A stretch of DNA of 22,944 bases, from contig JBMOFW010000019.1 of NCBI GenBank assembly GCA_049318685.1, forward strand, positions 1 to 22,944, given 5' to 3'. The notes beneath the pieces are model-generated. The model made no database searches. It was not told the origin of the DNA and saw only the letters and a list, made by a program, of their open reading frames with translations. This stretch comes from JAIXWP01 sp049318685 (lineage in GTDB: Bacteria > Bacteroidota > Bacteroidia > Flavobacteriales_D > Sanyastnellaceae). A program made the translations under genes and the position numbers. This document shows, in pieces, positions 8,253 through 15,202 of this stretch; within the stretch, counting starts at the first letter, position 1; every line of letters begins with the position of its first letter.

Positions 8253-9968
8253 ATGAAAGCGCTCGGTATTTCTCTATTCTTCTCAATTTTGGTATGCAGC
8301 CTTTCGGCCCAAACCACTTATCCTCAGGATTATTTCCGCTCCCCACTGGATATTCCCCTCAATCTGAGCGGCAATTTTGGTGAGCTGCGCACCAATCACT
8401 TTCATACTGGAATTGATATCAAAACCGAACAGCGCGAAGGTCTCAAGATCTACGCTGCGGCTGAAGGCTATGTGAGCCGTATTAAAGTGTCGCCAGTTGG
8501 ATATGGCTATGCCTTATACATTACTCATCCCAATGGGTATACCACTTTATACGGTCACCTTAAATCCTACGCCCCCAAGATCGATGAGTACGTAAAACGC
8601 AATCAGTATCTGCTCAAATCATTTAGCGTAGATCTATTTCCTACACCGGAAGAATTGCCTGTGACCAAAGGCGAAGTTGTAGCACTTTCAGGAAATACCG
8701 GAGGTAGTGGCGGACCGCATCTTCACTTCGAAATTCGTGAAACAGCTTCCGAAAAATTGCTCAACCCGATGCTCTTTGGTTTCCAAATTGCGGATAAAAT
8801 TGCCCCGACAGTGATGGGCATCTGGATCGTTCCCATGAACGATACATCAACGGTGAATGGAGGCAAAGTACCCTTGAGTTTCGAAACTAAAACCCATTCC
8901 GGAGCCTGTGTTTTAAAAACCACCAGCGCACCTTCTGTGTATGGCGATTTTGGATTTGCCATTCACACCAGCGACATGCTCAATGGTAACGCCAATAAAT
9001 GCGGCATCTATCGGATCGAACTTTTTGTAGATGGCATTCAAGTCTATGGCCAACGCATGGATCGACTTGATTTTGCCACCAATCGCGCAATGAATGCACA
9101 TACCATTTATGAGCGTTTTAAAAAAGATCGCAGCCAAATCCATGGATCGTATCGCCTACCCGGAAACCCGTTGGATATCTATGATAATCTTGTTAACGAT
9201 GGTATCGTGACGTTTAAAGATGGAAAAAAACACACCGTGGAGTATCGTGTCATAGACTTGATGGGAAATAAATCTTCGGTGAAGTTTGATGTGCACGCAT
9301 TGCCCAACGCGCAAGCCAAGCCTTCGCCACCTCAAAATTTCATTGCCAAATGGAATTGGGAAGAGGACAATGCCTATGCGGACCAACGCATTAAAATCGA
9401 AATGCCTGCTTTTACTTTATATGAGGACTTGGATTTGACGATCACAGAGACCAAGACCATCGAAAAAAGTTTGACGCCAACCTATAAAATTGCATCAGCC
9501 TACGAACCGATTCACAACAAGTTTACCCTGTCTATCAATGCGACAGTGATTCCCGAAAAATACCGCAACAAAGCAGTGGTGGTAAGATGGGATCCGGATA
9601 AGGCGAAAATTTCATCGGAAGGAGGTGTGATGAAAGATGGATGGATTAGTGCTGAACCTACCTATCTCGGGTTTTTTGGCGTCATGGTGGATACAATTAA
9701 TCCGGCGATCACTTCGGTCGACTTTGCCCCATCGATGAAAGGCCGCGGCATGTTTACGATGAAAATTTCTGATGGACTTTCTGGTGTAGATCAGATTATT
9801 CCTCAGATTGATGGCGAGTGGGCTTTGATGGAATACGATGCAAAAACAGCGCGACTCATGTACTATTTTGATAAACGTTACATCAAGCCAGGAAAGCACT
9901 TTTTTGAATTGACCGTTATTGATGGAGTCGGCAATAAAAAATATTTTAGCGGAAATTTTGAGTGGTAA
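8253..9968 (+). CDS. M23-family metallopeptidase (peptidoglycan endopeptidase-like), exported
   Basis: A 571-residue envelope protein. The start at 8253 puts a signal peptide (MKALGISLFFSILVCSLSAQ) right at the N-terminus, and AAGG lies just upstream; an in-frame extension to 8175 would bury it. The LytM/M23 domain covers about 25-175 and keeps all zinc and catalytic residues: H51xxxD55 (HTGID), H102 (YGHL), and H156 and H158 (GPHLHFE). It should therefore be catalytically competent, cutting peptide cross-bridges in peptidoglycan. About 390 further residues look beta-rich and are likely accessory domains; I recognise no family in them. It diverges from the zapA operon, so division and wall-remodelling genes are adjacent. 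Its stop directly abuts the stop of the convergent ACMSD gene. Confidence 0.92.
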   Translation: MKALGISLFFSILVCSLSAQTTYPQDYFRSPLDIPLNLSGNFGELRTNHFHTGIDIKTEQREGLKIYAAAEGYVSRIKVSPVGYGYALYITHPNGYTTLYGHLKSYAPKIDEYVKRNQYLLKSFSVDLFPTPEELPVTKGEVVALSGNTGGSGGPHLHFEIRETASEKLLNPMLFGFQIADKIAPTVMGIWIVPMNDTSTVNGGKVPLSFETKTHSGACVLKTTSAPSVYGDFGFAIHTSDMLNGNANKCGIYRIELFVDGIQVYGQRMDRLDFATNRAMNAHTIYERFKKDRSQIHGSYRLPGNPLDIYDNLVNDGIVTFKDGKKHTVEYRVIDLMGNKSSVKFDVHALPNAQAKPSPPQNFIAKWNWEEDNAYADQRIKIEMPAFTLYEDLDLTITETKTIEKSLTPTYKIASAYEPIHNKFTLSINATVIPEKYRNKAVVVRWDPDKAKISSEGGVMKDGWISAEPTYLGFFGVMVDTINPAITSVDFAPSMKGRGMFTMKISDGLSGVDQIIPQIDGEWALMEYDAKTARLMYYFDKRYIKPGKHFFELTVIDGVGNKKYFSGNFEW

Positions 9969-10976
9969 TTAGACAAAATCGCTTTTGCTCATATTGAGCC
10001 ATTCTAACGCTGCATTGCAGAAAATATCGTCTATTACTTCTTCGCTTAAGCCCATCTCCGTGATGAATTGACCGATATGTAAATCACCCAAAGGGAAAGG
10101 ATAATCTGTTCCCAACGAAACCCGTTTTGAGCCTTGATGCTTTAATACATAGTGCAATAATTCTGGATCATGCGTGGCACTATCTACCCAAAAGTGACCG
10201 AAGTATTCACGCGGAGGTACTTGATTATCGATGGCCACCAAATCAGGACGGCAGTTGAAACCGTGTTCGATGCGCCCAATGGTGGGGATAAACGATCCCC
10301 CAGCATGTGCAAAGTTGAAGCGCACTTTCGGGAAGCGTTCGAAGATGCCACCAAACAAAAGCGAACAAATGGCGCGGGTGGTTTCGGCAGGCATGCCGAC
10401 CAACCAAGGCAACCAATATTTTTTCATTTGATCTTCCCCCATCATCTCCCAAGGATGCACCAGAACACTCATATCAAGTTCTTCTAGGGCTTTCCACAGT
10501 GGATAAAATTCTGGCTCACTCAAGTTTTTTGAATTGATGTTGCTGCCGATTTGAATGCCTTTCATTCCAATCTCTTTGCAGCGATGCAATTCCTGCACGG
10601 CCAATTCAATGTCTTGCATCGGCAAGGTTGCCAGGCCAACATAATGCTTCGGATGCGTTTGAATCAGCTCTGCAATATCATCATTGAGAAAACGAGAAAC
10701 CTCAAGACCATCGGCCGGTTTTGCCCAGTAAGCAAAGAGAACAGGTATGGTACATACTACTTGCACTTGTGTCTGAAACTTGGCATATTCGCCGATGCGC
10801 AATTCTGGATTCCAACAATTTTCTTCAATTTCTCGAAAGAATTTTTCGCCTTGCATCATGCGCGCATAGCCTTCACGATGATGATCGAGGTGAATGAAAT
10901 TCCCATACCCAAACTTTTTCGTCCAATCGGGAAGATGCTTGGGCATGATATGAGTATGCATATCGATTTTTAACAC
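9969..10976 (-). CDS. 2-amino-3-carboxymuconate-6-semialdehyde decarboxylase (ACMSD), amidohydrolase family
   Basis: A 335-residue zinc enzyme that decarboxylates ACMS to 2-aminomuconate semialdehyde, diverting tryptophan/kynurenine or 2-nitrobenzoate catabolism away from quinolinate. Diagnostic stretches are KIDMHTHIMPK, ENCWNPELRIGEY, TIPVLFAYWAKP, LVHPWEM, KYWLPWLVGMPAETTRAICS, FAHAGGSF and LGTDYPFPLGDL. With the GTG start at the complement of 10974-10976, the ligands fall at H7, H9, H174 and D291, with H224 as catalytic His. This numbering almost equals that of the human enzyme, and it is why I prefer GTG over the TTG at 11000 (8 residues longer). The gene follows the solute-binding lipoprotein by 26 bp and is probably co-transcribed with it. 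No other kynurenine-pathway gene is in the window. Confidence 0.93.
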   Translation of the reverse strand: MLKIDMHTHIMPKHLPDWTKKFGYGNFIHLDHHREGYARMMQGEKFFREIEENCWNPELRIGEYAKFQTQVQVVCTIPVLFAYWAKPADGLEVSRFLNDDIAELIQTHPKHYVGLATLPMQDIELAVQELHRCKEIGMKGIQIGSNINSKNLSEPEFYPLWKALEELDMSVLVHPWEMMGEDQMKKYWLPWLVGMPAETTRAICSLLFGGIFERFPKVRFNFAHAGGSFIPTIGRIEHGFNCRPDLVAIDNQVPPREYFGHFWVDSATHDPELLHYVLKHQGSKRVSLGTDYPFPLGDLHIGQFITEMGLSEEVIDDIFCNAALEWLNMSKSDFV

Positions 10977-11002
10977 AGTGCGGCTAGTTTGATTGGTCAA
11001 AG

Positions 11003-12616
11003 CTAATTCAACTTTCTGACTTTTTTCAGATCGATCAGATTTATTGGATTGATCGACCAGTTTTGAACGCGATTGCTCACAAAGTGCGACACTTGGTCGT
11101 AATACAGCGGAATCACCGGCACATCGCGACCAATGAGATTATTCATACCTATATAATAGCGTGAACGCAACGAATCTGAGGTAGTCGCTACTGCTTTATT
11201 ATAGAGTACGTCAAATTCCGGATTGCTATAATGCGCATAGTTTGGACCGGAAGGACAGAAATTTTTTGAAGTAAATATGGACAGAAAGTTTTCAGCGTCG
11301 GGATAATCGGCAAGCCAACTCTTCCGAAAAATTTGCAATTGCCCCTTCGAGGAAGCCTCTCGAAAGGTGCCGCCTTGCATGACTTGTACTTTAATCCTGA
11401 TGCCCACTTTGGCCAATTGATGTTGCATGTATTCGATTAAGTCGGCATAGTCGGATGTTGTGGATATAGTCAATTCGGGTAAATTTTTTCCATCCGGAAA
11501 ACCGGCTTCAGCTAAAAGTTGTCGCGCTTTCTCCGGATCGTATGCTGAAATATTATTTGTTGCCCCAATTAAGGCCGGAGGTACAAATCCGGCATTGGCG
11601 GCTACGACTGTATTGTTGCGCAAGTATTTCACCATTTCATTTTTATCAATGGCCAATTCAATGGCTTTTCGAATACGCACGTCGAGCAAAGGTGAGTTTT
11701 TGCTAATTTCCAATGCAGGATCGATCATGATGCCGAGATAATCTGTTTTGATGAATGGCATTTTGTGCATCGCGATGTTTGATGCATAAGCAGCGTTGAG
11801 TTCTCCCGACTTGGTGAGCAATTCATCTTTAAAGGCCGGATGAATTCCACTCATGAAATCATAGCGATCCATAAGGAGGCCTTGATATTCGACCGACATA
11901 TCTTTTACGAAATCGATTTTGATGGCATCGAGATAAGGAAGGGCGTTTCCGGCTTCATCGCGTTGCCAGAAATTTTTATTTTTATGAAAAACCAAAGCAA
12001 TGTTTTCATACCAGAAGGCGAATTGAAACGGTCCGGTGCCAATAGGATGTGATCGAAAATCTTGGCCGTAATGCTCGACTACTTCGTGAGGCACTACGCT
12101 GCAGTATTGCATGGACAGCATTCCCAAAAAGGGTTGAAATGGTTTTTGCAATTTGATGAGTAGGGTGGAATCATTCACCGCCGTGAATGGAGCTACACTG
12201 TCTACGGAGGCAAAAATCCACGCTCCGGGAGATGCCACTTGTGGATCTAGAATGCGATTGAAGCTATATACAAAATCATCTGCTGTAACGAATCGATGGG
12301 TCGAATCGGCAAAAAGCGGAGAGGGATGAAAGCGCACATCGGAGCGAAGATGAAAAGTGTATTGTAATCCGTCTTGGGAGATGGTCCAAGAATGCGCGAT
12401 GCATGGTTGGATATGCAGCGAGTCATCCATTTCAATCAATCCATCAAAGAGTTGATTTGTGGCCCACATGATTTCGAGGTCGCGCGCAAAAGCGGGGTCG
12501 AGCGAGGTGATGCCATTGCTTTCGTTGTATCGAAAAACATTGGATTCGTCGCTGTCGGAGCGCGAGCAACCGGAGAGCAGAAGAAGGGTGAAAAGAAGGG
12601 CGGCGAAAAATTTCAT
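11003..12616 (-). CDS. ABC transporter substrate-binding lipoprotein, family 5 (peptide/dipeptide type)
   Basis: A 537-residue lipoprotein. The start ATG at the complement of 12614-12616 gives MKFFAALLFTLLLLSGCSR, with lipobox cysteine C17; an in-frame GTG 21 bp upstream would place seven residues before it. The SBP_bac_5 fold shows the usual landmarks: SLDPAFARDLEIMWATNQLF near the N-terminus, then SPGAWIFASVDSV, HPIGTGPFQF, VRIRKAIELAIDKNEM, AEAGFPDGKNLPELTIST, and a C-terminal PVIPLYYDQVSHFVSNRVQN. Members bind oligopeptides, nickel or other small molecules and hand them to a DppBC/OppBC permease. No permease or ATPase gene is present, so it is an orphan binding protein here. It sits immediately upstream of ACMSD. 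A TACATTTG box at the complement of 12625-12632 is only 8 bp from the start codon. Confidence 0.92.
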   Translation of the reverse strand: MKFFAALLFTLLLLSGCSRSDSDESNVFRYNESNGITSLDPAFARDLEIMWATNQLFDGLIEMDDSLHIQPCIAHSWTISQDGLQYTFHLRSDVRFHPSPLFADSTHRFVTADDFVYSFNRILDPQVASPGAWIFASVDSVAPFTAVNDSTLLIKLQKPFQPFLGMLSMQYCSVVPHEVVEHYGQDFRSHPIGTGPFQFAFWYENIALVFHKNKNFWQRDEAGNALPYLDAIKIDFVKDMSVEYQGLLMDRYDFMSGIHPAFKDELLTKSGELNAAYASNIAMHKMPFIKTDYLGIMIDPALEISKNSPLLDVRIRKAIELAIDKNEMVKYLRNNTVVAANAGFVPPALIGATNNISAYDPEKARQLLAEAGFPDGKNLPELTISTTSDYADLIEYMQHQLAKVGIRIKVQVMQGGTFREASSKGQLQIFRKSWLADYPDAENFLSIFTSKNFCPSGPNYAHYSNPEFDVLYNKAVATTSDSLRSRYYIGMNNLIGRDVPVIPLYYDQVSHFVSNRVQNWSINPINLIDLKKVRKLN

Positions 12617-12641
12617 CGTGATTTCAAATGTAAACACAAGA

Positions 12642-12656
12642 AGATTAGCCTAATCT
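12642..12656. promoter_or_regulatory. perfect 15-bp palindrome, candidate operator in a divergent promoter region
   Basis: AGATTAG-C-CTAATCT, with seven-base arms around a single central C at 12649. It lies in the 69-bp gap between the divergent starts of the solute-binding lipoprotein (12616) and the EEP lipoprotein (12686), almost equidistant from both. No T-run follows, so it is not a terminator. The position suits a dimeric repressor or activator serving both genes (inference). Confidence 0.45.
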
Positions 12657-12685
12657 GTGCATCTTGCGAAAAAATTCACAACATC

Positions 12686-13726
12686 ATGAGAAAATGGAGT
12701 TTGTATGCGGGATTGGTTATTGCCACCTTTACTTGGAGTGCTTCCTGTAAAGACACCGCGAAGAAAGAAACATCTATTCAAACAGATGTGAAGAAAGCGG
12801 AAATAGCTTTTTATAATGTAGAAAATATTTTCGATACAGAGAACGATCCGAAGACCAACGACGACGATTTCACCCCAACTGGAAAGTACCAATGGACGGC
12901 GGATCGGTACCGCGTGAAATTGGAACACACGATAGAGGTGTTTAAAATGATGTCGCCAGATTTACCGGAAATTATTGGATTATGTGAGATAGAAAATCGC
13001 CGCGTATTGGAAGATATGTTGTCGATGCCCGGATTCAAAGGATTTGAGTACGGTATTATACATCAAGACTCACCAGATGAAAGAGGCATCGATGTAGCGA
13101 TGCTTTATGACAAGAAGGTTGTCGAAGTGGTGAAGTACGAATTTCTAAAGGTAGAATTACCCAATCCAGAGGATCGAGATACACGCGATATCTTGTATGC
13201 TGAGGTGAAAATGGGTGGGGAAAAAATGCATGTCTTTATCAATCATTGGCCGAGTCGTTCAGGTGGACAGGAGCAGTCTGAACCAAATAGAATGAAGGCC
13301 GCCGAGGTGCTTCGTGCAAAGATGGATGTCGTTTTGAAGAATGAGGCAGACGCGCGTTTGATCTGCATGGGTGATTTTAATGATCATCCGGATAACAAGA
13401 GCATCACTGAGGTGGTCGGTGCGAGAGGAGATCAGACCGGAAAAATGTTTAACCTCATGGCCGCTAAGCATGCCAATCACGAAGGTTCGTATTGGTATAA
13501 AGGAGAATGGGGAGCTTTGGACCAATTCCTGATTTCGTTTAATTGGTTGAATTCTCCAAAAGGGTGGCATATTACCGAAGATGGTGCTCGATTTGTGAAG
13601 GAGGATGTTGTTATGTTTAGAGATGGCCAAGGAGTTCTTCGTCCGAATAGAACCTACGCTGGGGATGATTACAAAGGTGGCTACAGCGATCACCTTGCCG
13701 CGGTAGTGAGTTTGGAATTGAGATAA
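12686..13726 (+). CDS. endonuclease/exonuclease/phosphatase (EEP) family protein, probable lipoprotein
   Basis: 346 residues. The start at 12686 gives an N-terminal export signal MRKWSLYAGLVIATFTWSAS followed by C21-K-D, a weak lipobox typical of Bacteroidota lipoproteins. The EEP (DNase I-like) fold keeps its catalytic motifs: FYNVENIFD, GLCEIENRRVLEDML (metal-binding Glu), INHWPSRSGG (catalytic His), MGDFNDHPD (Asp/Asn), LDQFLIS, and the terminal YSDHLAAVV (Asp-His). It should be an active metal-dependent phosphodiesterase or phosphatase at the cell surface or in the periplasm; the substrate could be DNA, RNA or a phospho-ester. The longer open frame back to 12374 overlaps the divergent lipoprotein gene and is not used. 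Confidence 0.9.
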   Translation: MRKWSLYAGLVIATFTWSASCKDTAKKETSIQTDVKKAEIAFYNVENIFDTENDPKTNDDDFTPTGKYQWTADRYRVKLEHTIEVFKMMSPDLPEIIGLCEIENRRVLEDMLSMPGFKGFEYGIIHQDSPDERGIDVAMLYDKKVVEVVKYEFLKVELPNPEDRDTRDILYAEVKMGGEKMHVFINHWPSRSGGQEQSEPNRMKAAEVLRAKMDVVLKNEADARLICMGDFNDHPDNKSITEVVGARGDQTGKMFNLMAAKHANHEGSYWYKGEWGALDQFLISFNWLNSPKGWHITEDGARFVKEDVVMFRDGQGVLRPNRTYAGDDYKGGYSDHLAAVVSLELR

Positions 13727-13745
13727 AGTAGAATTTAAAGAAAAC

Positions 13746-13772
13746 AAAAAAGCCTCCAACGGAGGCTTTTTT
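13746..13772. terminator. bidirectional rho-independent terminator
   Basis: A6-GCCTCC (13746-13757), a 3-nt loop AAC, GGAGGC-T6 (13761-13772): a 12-bp perfect stem with a T-run on either strand. It lies between the convergent EEP gene (stop 13726) and the histone-like gene (stop 13791). Confidence 0.93.
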
Positions 13773-13790
13773 AATGTCGATAAAAGTCGA

Positions 13791-14165
13791 TTAGTTCGCA
13801 GCAGGTGCTGGAGCAGCGGCTTTCTTAACAGCTTTTTTAGCAACTTTCTTTGGAGCAGCTTTCTTAGCAGCAGCTTTCTTAGGAGCAGCAGCTTTTTTAG
13901 CGGCTTTCTTAGGAGCAGCTTTTTTAGCAGCAGCTTTCTTAGCTGGAGCTTTTTTAGCGGCTTTCTTTGGAGCTGCTTTTTTAGCAACTTTCTTAGCAGC
14001 AGCTTTCTTTGGAGCGGCTTTCTTAGCAGCAGCTTTCTTAGCTGGAGCTTTTTTAGCGGCTTTCTTAGCAGCAGCTTTCTTAGCAGCTTTCTTAGGAGCA
14101 GCGGCTTTTTTAGCGGCTTTCTTAGCAGCCTTTGGAGCTGCAGCTGATTTTGACTTTGTTTTCAT
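13791..14165 (-). CDS. histone H1-like Ala/Lys/Pro-rich DNA-binding protein
   Basis: 124 residues, of which I count 57 Ala, 48 Lys and 11 Pro (about 94%). There are also three Val, two Ser, one Thr, one Asn and the start Met, and no acidic or aromatic residue. The motif KKAA(A/P)KK is tandemly repeated through nearly the whole chain, between a short MKTKSKSAAAPK head and an APAPAAN tail. Such proteins resemble the C-terminal domain of eukaryotic H1 and bacterial H1-like proteins (Bordetella BpH1, AlgP C-terminus, chlamydial Hc2). They bind DNA non-specifically and compact the nucleoid. It has no globular domain. The ATG at the complement of 14163-14165 is the only sensible start. Possible alternatives are an RNA- or polyphosphate-binding role. 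The monotonous composition itself limits homology claims. Confidence 0.85.
   Translation of the reverse strand: MKTKSKSAAAPKAAKKAAKKAAAPKKAAKKAAAKKAAKKAPAKKAAAKKAAPKKAAAKKVAKKAAPKKAAKKAPAKKAAAKKAAPKKAAKKAAAPKKAAAKKAAPKKVAKKAVKKAAAPAPAAN
13926..14066 (-). repeat. two identical 42-bp in-frame repeats within the histone-like gene
   Basis: Positions 13926-13967 and 14025-14066 are identical over 42 bp and lie 99 bp apart, i.e. 33 codons, so the reading frame is kept. Many shorter near-copies of the Lys-Lys-Ala-Ala coding unit lie between and around them. This indicates internal duplication of a 33-residue block and makes the gene prone to recombination or slippage and to assembly collapse. Confidence 0.85.
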
Positions 14166-14243
14166 TTTAGTAACGGTTGATTTGTTTTCTAAATTTTTAT
14201 TTTGGTTTTCGATCGACTGTAACGCAGATCAAAAATTTTTGTT

Positions 14244-15149
14244 CTAAAAAAACAATGCGTGCATTTTCACTTTTCCGTCACTTCGCATTTCAAAAGTTGG
14301 AGAAGGAATTTTGATGAAGCTTAAAATTCGCGCTGTTGTCTTCATCCACTTCCTCGGCCATCTTACTCGATTCAAATCTGCATCAAATGATAAATAGAAT
14401 TCACGCGTGCGTTGAAAATTATTAACACTATCAACACTGTTTTTTGCAGTCGTCATTTGTGTTGCTCCATAACCAATTGCGATATTCAACCATTTCGGGA
14501 AACCCGCGTCAGAAGCCATAAACGAAGCGATGTTGTATGATGTCCAATATGTTTGTCCGTTGTAATCTTTCAAAAGGCGTTGTTGAAAATTACGACCTAA
14601 TTGATCAGGATTCAACATTGCGTACGATGAATTTGTATAGGAAAATTTCATAACAACGCGTTGATCATTCCAAAATTTTTGTTGTAAAATGAAGAGTAGA
14701 GTACCTGATGTATTTGCTATTTCATCTCCCCAAGAGAAACCCCATTGTGCAGATTTTCCATCGAGCAATTCAATACCCGTGAGATAAATGAGTCCTGTAC
14801 TTCCGCCTATCCAAAGTGACGTGTTCTCGTTGAAGCCGGCATATTGGAAGGCATGATATCCTATGCTTCCGAGATAATAAGACGTGGTGAAGTGACCTAC
14901 TTTATCCATCTGCAACCATTCATCATTGTCATTAAACGAATGCATTTTACTTCGTGGATAATCTTTGTACCAAAGTTCATTCAATAAATAATAACTGGAA
15001 GTTGTACCACCGATTCCAACAAGTGCCATTCGTAATTTTCGTTGACGCATCGAAACAGAATCTGCATCCTGACTTTTTACATTTATGGATAGCGTCACGA
15101 GCAATGCAAGTGAAATCCATACTTGCGGATATCGCACCAATTGCAACAT
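14244..15149 (-). CDS. DUF2279 family protein (YfiM-like), exported
   Basis: 301 residues. A signal peptide is likely at about 1-26 (LVRYPQVWISLALLVTLSIN, cleavage near VKSQDAD). The DUF2279 core follows with SSYYLLNELWYKDYPRSKMH, NDEWLQMDKVGHFTTSYYLG, GLIYLTGIELLDGKSAQWGF and WGDEIANTSGT. It resembles small membrane/periplasmic proteins of unknown function with conserved His and Asp/Glu in KVGH, GIE and GDE. The C-terminal half (about 190-301) looks like outer-membrane-style beta strands ending in the aromatic pair FF. It diverges from the hybrid kinase gene with 53 bp between starts. The function is unknown; family recognition comes from the core motifs. Confidence 0.75.
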   Translation of the reverse strand: MLQLVRYPQVWISLALLVTLSINVKSQDADSVSMRQRKLRMALVGIGGTTSSYYLLNELWYKDYPRSKMHSFNDNDEWLQMDKVGHFTTSYYLGSIGYHAFQYAGFNENTSLWIGGSTGLIYLTGIELLDGKSAQWGFSWGDEIANTSGTLLFILQQKFWNDQRVVMKFSYTNSSYAMLNPDQLGRNFQQRLLKDYNGQTYWTSYNIASFMASDAGFPKWLNIAIGYGATQMTTAKNSVDSVNNFQRTREFYLSFDADLNRVRWPRKWMKTTARILSFIKIPSPTFEMRSDGKVKMHALFF

Positions 15150-15202
15150 TTTTATTATTATTTCCGTACGAAGGTAGTTTGAATACTGAAACCCTATAGT
15201 TC

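Noticed and set aside
12374..12685. In-frame 104-codon N-terminal extension of the EEP gene
   Set aside because: It overlaps the divergent solute-binding lipoprotein gene and would bury a clear export signal beginning at 12686.
13259..13987. 242-codon Leu/Lys-rich open frame on the minus strand
   Set aside because: It is the alternate frame of the Ala/Lys repeat gene (Leu from shifted GCT/AAG codons) continuing antisense through the EEP gene; the composition is an artefact.
13926..14066. Regular repeats considered as a CRISPR array or mobile element
   Set aside because: The repeats are in frame, lack unique spacers of constant length, and encode the Lys/Ala chain of a single gene.
14229..14242. 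CAAAAATTTTTG palindrome downstream of the DUF2279 gene
   Set aside because: Pure A/T self-complementarity is frequent by chance; it has no G/C stem and no following T-run on the relevant strand.
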